From positions 1,610,411-1,674,410 of the forward strand of contig NZ_LISW01000001.1 in the NCBI RefSeq assembly GCF_001905735.1: a stretch of DNA of 64,000 nucleotides, read 5' to 3'. The notes below the pieces were generated by a model. It was not told the origin of the DNA and did no database searches. It saw nothing but the letters and a program-made list of their open reading frames with translations. Source of the stretch: Streptomyces sp. CB01249. GTDB taxonomy: Bacteria; Actinomycetota; Actinomycetes; Streptomycetales; Streptomycetaceae. Below, piece after piece: positions 49,994 through 58,642 of the stretch. Numbering within the stretch: position 1 is the first letter of the stretch; every line of letters starts with the position of its first letter. A program made the translations under genes and the position numbers.

Positions 49994-50734
49994 ATGAAGA
50001 TCACGGTCATCGGCGGTACCGGACTGATCGGCTCCCGGCTCGTGTCGAAGCTGCGCGAGGCCGGGCACACGGCGGAACCCGCCTCCCTGTCGACCGGCGT
50101 CGACCTGCTCACCGGCCAGGGCCTCGGCGAGGCGCTCAGCGGCGCGGAGACGGTCGTCAACGTCACCAACTCGCCCACCTTCGACGCCGCGTCCCCCGAC
50201 TTCTTCCGTACGACCATGGGAAACCTGCTGACGGCCGGTGAGCAGGCCGGTGTACGCCACCAGGTCGTGCTGTCCATCGTCGGGGTCGACCGGGTACCCC
50301 AACTGGACTACTACCGGGCCAAGACGCTCCAGGAGGAGCTGCTGCGCAACGGGCACACCGCGTACTCCATCGTGCGCGCCACGCAGTTCTTCGAGTTCAT
50401 GGACGCCGTCATGTCGTGGACCTCCGACGAGGACACGGTCCGGCTCCCCGCCACCCGCCTCCAGCCCATCGCCGCGGCCGACGTGGTCGCCGCCCTCGCG
50501 GACACCGCCACCGGCGCGCCGCTCAACGGGACGGTCGACGTGGCCGGGCCCGACGTCTACCCGCTCGACAAGCTCGGGCGCCTCACCCTGGCCGCCCGGG
50601 GCGACCACCGCACCGTCGTCACGGACGACCGGGCGGGCATGTTCGCGGCCGTGAAGGGCGACCCGCTGATCGCGGGCCCCGGGGCGCGCATCGCCACGAC
50701 CTCGTACGACGAATGGCTCGCCGGGACCCGCTGA
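49994..50734 (+). CDS. NmrA-like NAD(P)-binding protein (atypical SDR)
   Basis: A 246-residue protein starting at ATG 49994 after GGAAGG. It has an N-terminal dinucleotide-binding motif, VIGGTGLIGSRLVSKL, and an extended/atypical SDR pattern (VVNVTNSP, HQVVLSIVGVDRVP, YYRAKTLQEELL, IVRATQFFEF). It lacks the full classical Tyr-x3-Lys context of the enzyme at 19457. It could be a redox sensor or a reductase; the substrate is not assigned. Confidence 0.87.
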   Translation: MKITVIGGTGLIGSRLVSKLREAGHTAEPASLSTGVDLLTGQGLGEALSGAETVVNVTNSPTFDAASPDFFRTTMGNLLTAGEQAGVRHQVVLSIVGVDRVPQLDYYRAKTLQEELLRNGHTAYSIVRATQFFEFMDAVMSWTSDEDTVRLPATRLQPIAAADVVAALADTATGAPLNGTVDVAGPDVYPLDKLGRLTLAARGDHRTVVTDDRAGMFAAVKGDPLIAGPGARIATTSYDEWLAGTR

Positions 50735-50740
50735 GACGGG

Positions 50741-50788
50741 AGGGCGGCCACACGGTGCGAGCCGGAGCCCGTACCGTGTGGCCGCCCT
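50741..50788. terminator. Bidirectional terminator hairpin
   Basis: A perfect 16-bp stem (AGGGCGGCCACACGGT with its complement at 50773-50788) and a 16-nt loop lie between the convergent NmrA-like and GH25 genes. Confidence 0.8.
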
Positions 50789-50804
50789 CTGTCCAGCCGG
50801 TGTC

Positions 50805-51695
50805 TCAGGTGTTGTTGGCCAGAGCCAGCAGCCGGGTGGCGTCACCGTTGAACCGGTCGCGGTCCACGGCTCCCGAAATGCCGCCCACCGAACCGGAGTC
50901 GGTGTACTGCCAGAACGTCCAGTACGGGAAGCCCTTCGGGATGGTGGGGCTCGCCGCGCTCGTCCAGTGCGCGGTGAACAGCGGGCTGCGCGCCGACATG
51001 CCGCTCCAGCCGCCCGTGCACGAGTTCCACCAGCTCGCACTGGTGTAGATGACGACGTCGCGGCCCGTCTTGGCCTTGTACGTGTTGTAGAAGTCGAGGA
51101 TCCACGACTGCATGGCGGAAGCCGACTTGCCGTAGCAGCCGCCCTCCAGGTCGAGCATCCCCGGAAGTGTCAGGTTGTCCCGCGACCACGCGCCGCCGTG
51201 GCCTGCGAAGTAGGTGGCCTGGGCCGCTCCGCTGGACAGGTTGGGACGCGCGAAGTGGTACGCGCCCCGGATCACCTTCGCGTTGTAGGCGTTGAGGTAG
51301 TTGGCGTTGAAGTTGGGGTCCTTGTACGTGGTGGACTCGGTGGCCTTGATATAGGCGAACTTGATGCCCGCCGACTTCACCGACGACCAGTTGATCGAGC
51401 CCTGGTAGTGCGAGACGTCGATGCCGGGGAGCGTCGTCGCCTGGATGGAGGCGCTGCTCTCCGGAGTGAGGTCCACGTGCCGGTTGTCCGGGGCGAACGT
51501 GTCGCCGTCGGCGAGGTAGCCGGCGCCCATGTACCCGTCGCCGAGCGGGATGGCCCCACTGGACGACGCGGGCGGCTGGGGCGACGCCGAGGCCGGCACG
51601 GCGGTGACGGTGGGCACCGCCACCATGCCGAGACCGACGGCTCCGAGGGCCACCAGCTTGCGGAGTGCGGGTCTGCGGCTGCGGATCGATAACAC
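50805..51695 (-). CDS. Secreted GH25 lysozyme with TTA as second codon
   Basis: A 296-residue protein starting at GTG 51695 with the ribosome binding site AGGAGG at 5-nt spacing. A long signal peptide (about residues 1-38, cleaved near ASA-SP) precedes a short Ser/Asp-rich segment and the GH25 domain (about 88-290) with LPGIDVSHYQG, FAYIKATES, AYHFARPN, GMLDLEGGCYG and FWQYTD. It should hydrolyse peptidoglycan outside the cell. The second codon is TTA, the leucine codon read only by the bldA tRNA, so translation is expected to be delayed to differentiation. Compare the unsecreted GH25 at 20477. Confidence 0.92.
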   Translation of the reverse strand: MLSIRSRRPALRKLVALGAVGLGMVAVPTVTAVPASASPQPPASSSGAIPLGDGYMGAGYLADGDTFAPDNRHVDLTPESSASIQATTLPGIDVSHYQGSINWSSVKSAGIKFAYIKATESTTYKDPNFNANYLNAYNAKVIRGAYHFARPNLSSGAAQATYFAGHGGAWSRDNLTLPGMLDLEGGCYGKSASAMQSWILDFYNTYKAKTGRDVVIYTSASWWNSCTGGWSGMSARSPLFTAHWTSAASPTIPKGFPYWTFWQYTDSGSVGGISGAVDRDRFNGDATRLLALANNT

Positions 51696-51945
51696 GGGAG
51701 CCTCCTGGGGTGAGCGGCGCGAAGGGGGGTCTACTCGCGTAGCATGTGGAGCGGTTCCGAGCGTAGCGGCGGGTCCGGGAGATGGCCTGTCACGGAGTGC
51801 GGGAGAGCCGCATTCTTGACGAGGGCACGCCACGAGTGACGCATGAACACCACTGCGTCGTAAAGGGTTTCGGATTGGTCTCTGTGGTCCAGTCCAGTGA
51901 AGAATCCGCCGAGCTGGGGCGACACCGCCAACCGGGTGAGAAGTT

Positions 51946-52461
51946 TCACTCCGCTGAAACCCCGGCGTGCGCCCGGCGGTCCGGCAGGCGGACACCACGG
52001 TCCCTCGCCGCGAGCAGCGCGACCGCGATGTAGACCGCCTGCTCGGGGATCCGGAACCACAGCGGTGTCGCCGGATCATCGCCGAGCGGGACGTCCGCCA
52101 CGGCGGCGTACACATTGGCGGGCAGCATCAGCACCAGGAGCACCGCGAGACCCAGCCCGGCCACGGGCCGTGTCGCCGTCCGTACGAGCCCGGCGGCACC
52201 GAGGAGTTCCAGCACCCCGGTCCCGTACACCACCGCATGGGGGAGCGGGACGAACGGGGGCACCATAGCCGTCAGGTCGTCGTGGCTGGGCATCACACCG
52301 CCGCCGTCCGGCACGAAATGCGCCGCCCCGCTCGCCAGGAACAGCACCGCCAGGCCGTGGACGACGGCGGCCCGCCAGCTCGCGAACCGGTGAACGCCCA
52401 GCGCACCCAGAAGCCGGAACACCAGCGTCGGTCCGGCGAGAAGCATGAGGGATTCGAACAT
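51946..52461 (-). CDS. DoxX family membrane protein
   Basis: A 171-residue protein starting at ATG 52461 behind GGAGGACCTG; the frame extends upstream but lacks hydrophobic sequence there. It has four predicted membrane helices (starts near residues 2, 32, 75 and 100) and the DoxX-like LFLASGAAHFVPDG and YGTGVLELLGAAGLV segments. DoxX-type proteins are small membrane proteins associated with redox and thiol stress; the partner here is unknown. It is divergent from the Lrp/AsnC gene at 52581. Confidence 0.8.
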   Translation of the reverse strand: MFESLMLLAGPTLVFRLLGALGVHRFASWRAAVVHGLAVLFLASGAAHFVPDGGGVMPSHDDLTAMVPPFVPLPHAVVYGTGVLELLGAAGLVRTATRPVAGLGLAVLLVLMLPANVYAAVADVPLGDDPATPLWFRIPEQAVYIAVALLAARDRGVRLPDRRAHAGVSAE

Positions 52462-52580
52462 CAGGTCCTCCGAGAACGGCGATCGGCACGAGCACGACCG
52501 CCATGCTTCCCGGCCCGCCCCGGTCCGGGCCCCAACTGGGCCCGCGGAGACGGCATTCGACACCGGCCTACACTGCCCGG

Positions 52581-53531
52581 ATGGAATCGGTCACGCTGGA
52601 CGCACTCGACCTGCGACTCCTGCACGCCCTCCAACTCGACGGCCGCGCCCCCTTCAGCAGGATCGCCGAAGTGCTCGACGTCTCCGACCGCACCGTCGCC
52701 CGGCGCTTCGGCAAACTCCGGGCCGCCGGCATCGCCCGCATCGCCGGAGTGACCAACAGCCACCGCCTCGGCCACGCCGAATGGCTCGTCCGGCTGCGCG
52801 TCCCGCCCGCCCGGAGCACCGCACTCGCCCGCGCGCTGGCCCACCGCCCCGACACCGCCTGGGTGGCCGTGCTGTCGAGCGGCACCGAGATCGGCTGCGT
52901 CTTCCGCGTCGCCGGGGAGGGCCCCGCGCCGCTGGCCGCGCTGAGCCGCCTGCCGTACGTCGGCCACGTCGAGGCACACCGCGTGCTGCGCCCGGTCATG
53001 GAACGCCGATGGTCCGGCCGGAACCTGGCGCTGACCGACGACCAGATCACCGCGCTCACGCCCGAGCCGGCCGCCGACCCCACACCCGTGGAGCTGACCG
53101 ACCTCGACCGCCGGCTGCTGCCCGCCCTGGCCGCCGACGGCCGCGCCGCCTACCCGGACCTGGCCCGGCGGATCGGCTGGTCGGAATCCGCCGTACGCCG
53201 ACGGCTGCACGAACTGCGCCGCATGGGAGTGCTCCAGCTCGACGTCGAGATCGACTCGGGCCTCTTCGGCTTCTCGGTGCAGTGCATGCTGCGGCTGTCC
53301 ATCGCGCCCGGCAGCCTCGCCCAGACGGCCCGGGCCCTGGCGGAGGACGCCGAAGCGGCCTTCGTCGGCACCATGACGGGCTCCCACAACCTGGTGGCCG
53401 TCGCCGTCTGCCGGGACGCCGCGGCCCTCGACACGTATCTCACCGAGCGCGTCGGCACGCTCGGGGGCGTCGAACGCGTGGAATCCGCGCTGGTCACCGC
53501 CTACTTCAAGCGGGCCGCCCCGGAGGGCTGA
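52581..53531 (+). CDS. Lrp/AsnC family regulator with two HTH-effector units
   Basis: A 316-residue protein when started at ATG 52581. It is twice the usual Lrp length: one winged helix at about residues 5-55 (LLHALQLDGRAPFSRIAEVLDVSDRTVARRFGKL) followed by a first RAM-like region, then a second at about 180-230 (DLARRIGWSESAVRRRLHELRRMG) followed by a C-terminal RAM domain (about 240-316). The tandem layout is common in actinomycetes. TACACT (52569-52574) lies 6 nt before the ATG, and no ribosome binding site is seen, so the mRNA may be leaderless. Confidence 0.88.
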   Translation: MESVTLDALDLRLLHALQLDGRAPFSRIAEVLDVSDRTVARRFGKLRAAGIARIAGVTNSHRLGHAEWLVRLRVPPARSTALARALAHRPDTAWVAVLSSGTEIGCVFRVAGEGPAPLAALSRLPYVGHVEAHRVLRPVMERRWSGRNLALTDDQITALTPEPAADPTPVELTDLDRRLLPALAADGRAAYPDLARRIGWSESAVRRRLHELRRMGVLQLDVEIDSGLFGFSVQCMLRLSIAPGSLAQTARALAEDAEAAFVGTMTGSHNLVAVAVCRDAAALDTYLTERVGTLGGVERVESALVTAYFKRAAPEG

Positions 53532-53541
53532 GAGCCGCTCC

Positions 53542-54312
53542 TCAGCGTTCCGGGGCCGTGCCTGTCAGTTCGGGCTCAAGACCCTCCGTCATCTCGCTGC
53601 GCCCCAGCCCGGATTCGGCGCGCCACGCCTCGAAGGCCCAGGCGGTCCACGCCACCACGGCGAGCCCCAGCAGCCAGCCGCCGACCACATCGCTGAACCA
53701 GTGGACACCCAGCGCGACCCTGGTGAAGCCGACACCGAGCACCGACAGCCCCGCCACCGCCCAGCACACCACCCGGCCGCGCCGGGGCACCAACGGCAGC
53801 AGGACGAGCAGCAGCACCGCGAACGTCGTCGTGGCGGTCATCGCGTGCCCCGACGGGAACGAGAAGCCCGGCGCCCGCGCCACCGGATCCTCCAACGACG
53901 GCCGGGCCCGCTCGACCACGACCTTGACCAGGAGGCCCGTCAGCCCCCCGGCCACCGCCGTGACGGCGGACCAGGCCGCCAGCCGCCAGGCCCGCCGGTA
54001 CAGCAGCCAGCCGGTCAGCAGCCCGACCGCGCAGCGCAGCGTCAGCGGGTCCCAGACCCAGTCCGACAGGAAGCGCAGCGCACTCGTCCAGGCCGGGTGG
54101 TCGAGCGCCGTGCGGTGCAGCCGGCCGGCCGCGCCCGAGTCCAGCGCCCGCAACGGCCGCCAGTGCCCCTCCACCAGGACCAGCACCAGCGCGAACGGCA
54201 CCGCGGACACCGCCGCGACGGCGGCCGCCCCGAGCAGGCGCACCCCGAACGCGCGGTCCGCCGCCCGGCGTCGGTGCTCCCGCAGCAGGCGTGTGGTGGC
54301 TCGTACAACCAT
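53542..54312 (-). CDS. PAP2-family membrane phosphatase
   Basis: A 256-residue integral membrane protein starting at ATG 54312, directly following the YihY stop (TGA-ATG). The three acid-phosphatase motifs are present: KVVVERARP (motif 1), FSFPSGHAMT (motif 2) and TRVALGVHWFSDVVGG (motif 3, with Thr replacing the usual Ser before Arg). About six membrane helices. PAP2 enzymes dephosphorylate lipid phosphates such as phosphatidic acid or undecaprenyl diphosphate. It is last in a three-gene operon with the BrkB-like protein and the PAP2-DAG-kinase fusion. Confidence 0.88.
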   Translation of the reverse strand: MVVRATTRLLREHRRRAADRAFGVRLLGAAAVAAVSAVPFALVLVLVEGHWRPLRALDSGAAGRLHRTALDHPAWTSALRFLSDWVWDPLTLRCAVGLLTGWLLYRRAWRLAAWSAVTAVAGGLTGLLVKVVVERARPSLEDPVARAPGFSFPSGHAMTATTTFAVLLLVLLPLVPRRGRVVCWAVAGLSVLGVGFTRVALGVHWFSDVVGGWLLGLAVVAWTAWAFEAWRAESGLGRSEMTEGLEPELTGTAPER

Positions 54313-55266
54313 TCATGCTCCCGGATCATCTTGAATCGGCCCGGGCCGGCGGGCGCGGGCAGCCTCCAGCTGCGCCGCGAAGGACAGCCCGAGGAACAGG
54401 GCTATGGAGGTCAGATACGCCCACAGCAGCAGCGACATGAAGGCGCTCAGCGGGCCGTAGACCGTGTCGAAGGAGCCGCTGAGGGAGAGGTACTGGCTCA
54501 GCAGATAGGTGAGCGCCGTCCACAGCACCAGGTAGAGGGCCGCGCCGAACGCCAGCCAGGTGTACCCGGGCTGGTTGCGGCGCGGGGAGCGGCGGAAGAT
54601 CGCGCTCGCGGACATGAGGGCCAGCAGCAGACCGATCGGCCAGCGCAGCAGGTCCCAGGTGAACCGGGCCGTGTCACTGAGGTGGTACACCGTCGCGGCG
54701 GCCGTGACGAGGTCGCCGCCGACGACCATCAGGATGAACCCGAGCCCCAGCGGGATGCCCGCCGTCAGCGACATCACCAGGCCCCGGAAGTACTTCTGGT
54801 GGAACGGGCGGTCGCGCTCGACCCCGTAGATGCGATTGGCCCCGCGCTCTATCTGGCACATCGCCGTCGTCACGTTGACCAGCGAGAACAGCAGGCCGAA
54901 CCAGAGCGTGAGCTGAGAGCCCTCACCGGCCCGCCGACGGCTGCGGTCGAGCGCGTCGTCCACCACGTCGGCGCTCGGCCCCGCCGCGATCCGATGGATC
55001 GTCAACTCCGCCAGCCGGCCCACGTCCTCGGTGTGCAGCGTGGCCGAGAGCCCGACGAACGCGATCACCAGCGGTATGACCGCCAGCACCGTCTGCAGCG
55101 CCAGCGCCCGCGAGTGGCTGAACCCGTCCGCGTAACGGAAACGTACGAACGAGTCACGCACCAGCGGCCAGCGTCCGTAGCGGCGCAGCGAGGCCAGGGC
55201 CTCGTCCGCGGTCAGCTCCTCGCCCGCCATGTCACGGGTCTGCGGGACCCGGGTCGCCGTACCCAT
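54313..55266 (-). CDS. YihY/BrkB family membrane protein
   Basis: A 317-residue protein when started at ATG 55266, whose first base is the last base of the upstream stop; GTG 55269 is an alternative. It has about six membrane helices (starts near residues 55, 120, 165, 205, 240 and 280) and the family hallmarks: FSHSRALALQTVLAVIPLVIAF, GLLFSLVNVTTAMCQIERGANRIYG, FHQKYFRG and VYGPLSAFMSLLLWAYLTSIALFLG. YihY/BrkB proteins are conserved inner-membrane proteins of uncertain, probably lipid-related, function. It sits between two PAP2-containing genes in one operon. Confidence 0.9.
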   Translation of the reverse strand: MGTATRVPQTRDMAGEELTADEALASLRRYGRWPLVRDSFVRFRYADGFSHSRALALQTVLAVIPLVIAFVGLSATLHTEDVGRLAELTIHRIAAGPSADVVDDALDRSRRRAGEGSQLTLWFGLLFSLVNVTTAMCQIERGANRIYGVERDRPFHQKYFRGLVMSLTAGIPLGLGFILMVVGGDLVTAAATVYHLSDTARFTWDLLRWPIGLLLALMSASAIFRRSPRRNQPGYTWLAFGAALYLVLWTALTYLLSQYLSLSGSFDTVYGPLSAFMSLLLWAYLTSIALFLGLSFAAQLEAARARRPGPIQDDPGA

Positions 55267-56981
55267 CACTCGCCCCCCGACGGCAGGAGGACGGTGAGCG
55301 CTCCCGGGCGCACCTCGGCCACGAGAAGGCGGCCCCGGTCCACCGGGTCGCCGTCCAGCTCCCTCGACTGCGGTGACGCGAAACGGAGTTCGGCGCGGCG
55401 GAAGGTGAAGTACTCCACGGGTGTGTCCGTGGAGCCGCCCGGCTTCGGACGCCCGCGCAGCACCGCGCCGACGGCACGCACCCAGCCACCCGGGCCGTGC
55501 GGATCGAACACCGCCAGATCCAGGAGCCCGTCATCGGGCTCGGCGGACGGGACGAGCGTGGCCCCGCCCTGTACGTCCCCGATGTTGGCGACCAGCACCA
55601 TCCGTGCCGTACGGCGCAGCACCGGCCCGTCGTCCAGCCGGATGGACACCGACATGCGCGGTGCCCGCAGACTGCGCAGCCCGGCGACCACGTACGCGGG
55701 CCAGCCGATCGCGGCCTTCGCCGCACTGTCGGTGTTCTCCAGCATGGCGGCGTCCAGGCCCGCCCCGGACATCGCGGTGAAGTGGGTGGCGGGCAGGCCG
55801 TCGCCCTCGATCCGGCCGAGGTCGATCCGGCGCTCGGTGCCGGTCAGCGCGGCGGCCAGCGCATCGGCGGGCGCCACCGGCAGGCCCAGGTTCCGGGCGA
55901 GCAGATTGCCGGTGCCGCATGGGACCACAGCCAGCGGGACGCCCGTCCCGGCCAGCCGGTCGGCCGCCGCCCGGATCGTCCCGTCGCCGCCGCACACCAC
56001 GACGAGCGACGCGCCCTCGCGCACCGCTGCCGCCGCCTGCCCGCCGCCCGGGTCATCGGCGGTCGTCTCCACGAACTCCGCGGCGTGCCGCCCGTGCTGC
56101 TCCAGGACGAGCCGCAACGTCTCGCGCTGCTCCTCGTCGGTCACCGTCGGGTTGACCACGACCACCGTCCGGCCCGCGATCCGCTCCGCACGCTCGGCGG
56201 CCGCCTCCTGGGCGATCTCCATGGCGTTCGAGGGGACCGGCGCCGGGCTGGTGCCCTCGGCCAGCAGGGCGCGGCCTGCCACCAGCAGGGACAGGGCGCC
56301 GTTCAGCATGCCGCCGAGCACGTCGGTGGGGTGGTGCATTCCCCGGTAGAGCCGGGCGAGCCCCACGAGCAGCGGGATGAGCAGCAGCAGCCCGGCGAGC
56401 ACCTTGCGGCGCCGGCTCCGGCCGCCGGGGAGGAGGGCCAGCACGGCGAGACCCGCGTAGAGGGCCGTCGCCGCTCCGGTGTGCCCGGAGGTGTAGCTCG
56501 CGGTCGGCGGGGACGCGTCGAGCCGGTCCACATCGGGCCGGTCGCGGTCCACGCATATGGTGATGACCAGGAACACCAGGGACTGGAGCGAGACGCCGAC
56601 GGCGAGGAAGACGGCCTGCCGCCACCTCGGGAGCCGGGGCAGCACCACCAGGCCCAGGCAGACCAGGACCGTGATCACGATGATCGTGAGGGTGTTTCCG
56701 GCCTCCGACGCGACGAACGACATGTCGGTCAGCGGGCCGGTCCGCAGATGCTCGAACCCCTCATTGACCTTGTCCTCGACGCTCAGCGGCCAGATCGAGT
56801 GCGCGGGCCCCGTGATCAGGAGCCCGAGTCCCACCATCAGAGCGGCCTGGCAGACGGTGAGCGCGGCGAGGCGCAGCCCTGCCGTGCGGACGCCGGTCGT
56901 CAGGGCGGGGGAGCGGCCCGGACCGGCGGGGACCTGTGCCCCCGTCGGCGGCACAGGTCTCTCCGGCTGGGTGGCAGACAT
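55266..56981 (-). CDS. PAP2 phosphatase fused to diacylglycerol/sphingosine-type lipid kinase
   Basis: A 571-residue protein starting at ATG 56981. The N-terminal half (about residues 35-250) is a multi-helix PAP2 domain with CVDRDRPDVDRL (motif 1), TASYTSGHTGAAT (motif 2) and ARLYRGMHHPTDVLGG (motif 3). The C-terminal half (about 270-570) is a DAGK catalytic domain with VVVCGGDGTIRAAADRLAG and PLAVVPCGTGNLLARNLG. It thus joins a lipid phosphatase to a lipid kinase in one chain. It heads an operon with YihY and a second PAP2 gene, suggesting turnover or recycling of lipid phosphates at the membrane. Confidence 0.92.
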   Translation of the reverse strand: MSATQPERPVPPTGAQVPAGPGRSPALTTGVRTAGLRLAALTVCQAALMVGLGLLITGPAHSIWPLSVEDKVNEGFEHLRTGPLTDMSFVASEAGNTLTIIVITVLVCLGLVVLPRLPRWRQAVFLAVGVSLQSLVFLVITICVDRDRPDVDRLDASPPTASYTSGHTGAATALYAGLAVLALLPGGRSRRRKVLAGLLLLIPLLVGLARLYRGMHHPTDVLGGMLNGALSLLVAGRALLAEGTSPAPVPSNAMEIAQEAAAERAERIAGRTVVVVNPTVTDEEQRETLRLVLEQHGRHAAEFVETTADDPGGGQAAAAVREGASLVVVCGGDGTIRAAADRLAGTGVPLAVVPCGTGNLLARNLGLPVAPADALAAALTGTERRIDLGRIEGDGLPATHFTAMSGAGLDAAMLENTDSAAKAAIGWPAYVVAGLRSLRAPRMSVSIRLDDGPVLRRTARMVLVANIGDVQGGATLVPSAEPDDGLLDLAVFDPHGPGGWVRAVGAVLRGRPKPGGSTDTPVEYFTFRRAELRFASPQSRELDGDPVDRGRLLVAEVRPGALTVLLPSGGE

Positions 56982-57169
56982 GGTTCCCCCTCTTCGGTGG
57001 TGGGGAAGGCTTCGGCCTTCCGGTGCACCGCCGTCTGCCCCGTAATCCGCCGGTCAGGCATGGAGCGGGCGCGAGCCACGCAACCACCGGTGACCGGGTG
57101 TGACCGGGGAAGGCGGGGGTACGTGGAGCGGCGTCCGGAGAACGAGCAGCCGCGAACAGGAGGACGGTC

Positions 57170-57550
57170 ATGGCGGTGCCGAAAACGGGTCTGCTGGTGC
57201 TGGACTGCGCCGAACCGCAGGAGCTGGCGGACTTCTACGCCGTCCTGCTGGGCGCCGAGGTACGTCCCGGTGACGACCTCGACGTCATCGAGGTGGTGGG
57301 CGCGGCCGGAATCCACCTCGCCATCCGTATGGACCACGGCTACGCACCGCCGAGCTGGCCGAGGCCCGACGATTCGCAACAGGCCCATCTGCGCATCCTG
57401 GTCGCCCGCGAGGACATGGACGAGGCGGAACGGGAAGCGATCGGCCTCGGCGCACGTCCCCTGGACACGAAGGACAACGGCGGCGCACGCGACACCCGCG
57501 TGTACTCCGACCCCGCCGGACACCCGTTCACCCTGGCCACGCGCTCCTAG
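57170..57550 (+). CDS. VOC family protein
   Basis: A 126-residue protein starting at ATG 57170 with the ribosome binding site AGGAGG. The glyoxalase-like fold is suggested by GLLVLDCAEPQELADFYAVLLGAEV, the HLAIRMDHGYAPPSWP strand and the terminal RVYSDPAGHPFTLAT. The ligand or substrate is unknown. It is followed by the SRPBCC gene 48 nt later in the same direction, so the pair may be co-transcribed. Confidence 0.87.
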   Translation: MAVPKTGLLVLDCAEPQELADFYAVLLGAEVRPGDDLDVIEVVGAAGIHLAIRMDHGYAPPSWPRPDDSQQAHLRILVAREDMDEAEREAIGLGARPLDTKDNGGARDTRVYSDPAGHPFTLATRS

Positions 57551-57598
57551 CGCGTGTCCGCCAGTACTGATCGCACCAACCTACGACTAGGAGTCCCC

Positions 57599-58030
57599 AT
57601 GTCTTCCTCGATTGTCGAGACCGTCGATATCAAGGCCCCGGTCGCCGTGAGCTGGGCGCTGTGGAGCGATGTCGCCCGCTGGCCCGCCTTTCTGAGCCAC
57701 GTCCAGCGCGTCGACCCGCTGGACGCGCGCCGGTTCGCCTGGCAGCTCTCCCTCCCCGGTGCCGAGAAGGAGTTCGTCGCCGAACTCACCGAGGTGATTC
57801 CGGAGAACCGGATCGCCTGGAGGACCATCGAAGGCGTGCACCACGCCGGGGTCGTCACCTTCCACCGGCTGGACGACGAGTCGAGCCGGGTGGCCCTGCA
57901 GATCGAGTACGAGCCCCAGGGTTTCGTGGAATATCTGGGCGCCCTCACCAACCTGGACTCGGTGCTGGCCAATTACGACCTGGGCGAGTTCCAGAAGCTG
58001 GCCGAGCGGACGGCGCGGGGCGACTTCTGA
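57599..58030 (+). CDS. SRPBCC family protein
   Basis: A 143-residue protein starting at ATG 57599 behind AGGAG. The pattern is cyclase/dehydrase-like SRPBCC: ETVDIKAPVAVSWALWSDVARWPAFLSHVQRVD, FVAELTEVIPENRIAWRTIEG, and a C-terminal helix GEFQKLAERTARG. Such small proteins bind hydrophobic ligands; no specific role is visible. It differs from the longer SRPBCC protein at 16358-16864. Confidence 0.85.
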   Translation: MSSSIVETVDIKAPVAVSWALWSDVARWPAFLSHVQRVDPLDARRFAWQLSLPGAEKEFVAELTEVIPENRIAWRTIEGVHHAGVVTFHRLDDESSRVALQIEYEPQGFVEYLGALTNLDSVLANYDLGEFQKLAERTARGDF

Positions 58031-58041
58031 CAGCCCGGCGC

Positions 58042-58530
58042 TCAGTCCACGGGGTGGCCCGGCGGGATGTCGATGGCAGCGTTGACCGACAGGAACGGGA
58101 AGCCCCCGTCCGCCGGGTGATGCACCTCTTCCGGGGCGAGCAGATGCCCGATGTGGTCCCCGCCGCCGATGCGCCGCTCGACGCGGCCGGTGAACCACGC
58201 GGGGGCCTCGTCCAACACCGGCACCCCGCCCGGCCCGGGGTGCCAGGCGACCCGCGCGAACTTGTCCGTGCGGTCGCCGGTCTCGCCGCCGAAGAGCCTG
58301 GCCAGGGCGGTCTGGTCGCGGCGGAGCAGGTGGACGGCCAGCCGGTCGGTGCGGGCGGCGATCCGGCAGGTCCGGTTCAGCTCCGACAGCCACACCATGA
58401 ACCGGGGCGGCCGCATCGAGCACTGCGATCCGAAGCCGACCAGACAGCCGGCCCGCTCACCGTCCGCCTCGGCGGTCACGACATACATCGGATAGTCCAG
58501 CGCGTCGGTGAACCGGTCGAATGCGTGCAC
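58042..58530 (-). CDS. Flavin reductase-like FMN-binding domain protein
   Basis: A 162-residue protein when started at GTG 58530, which has AAGGAG at 9-nt spacing; a start at 58575 would fall within the terminator hairpin region. It matches the flavin reductase/split-barrel FMN-binding family: DALDYPMYVVTAEADGERAGCLVGFGSQCSMRPPRFMV, DQTALARLFGGETGDRTDKFARV and HIGHLLAPEEV. It probably binds FMN and may reduce flavin for a monooxygenase encoded elsewhere. Convergent with the SRPBCC gene. Confidence 0.87.
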   Translation of the reverse strand: MHAFDRFTDALDYPMYVVTAEADGERAGCLVGFGSQCSMRPPRFMVWLSELNRTCRIAARTDRLAVHLLRRDQTALARLFGGETGDRTDKFARVAWHPGPGGVPVLDEAPAWFTGRVERRIGGGDHIGHLLAPEEVHHPADGGFPFLSVNAAIDIPPGHPVD

Positions 58531-58569
58531 GGCGGGTCGCTCCTTGCCGGGGCCTCGGGTCTCTGACGG

Positions 58570-58605
58570 CACCACCCCGCCGGTTCGCGAACCGGCGGGG
58601 TGGTG
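58570..58605 (-). terminator. Strong terminator hairpin after PAP2-like gene
   Basis: A perfect 36-nt inverted repeat, 18 bp per arm (58570-58587 and 58588-58605), lies 38 nt beyond the stop of the minus-strand gene at 58643. Confidence 0.85.
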
Positions 58606-58642
58606 CGAGGCGTCACACGTTACCCAGGACGTGGACGGCGGC

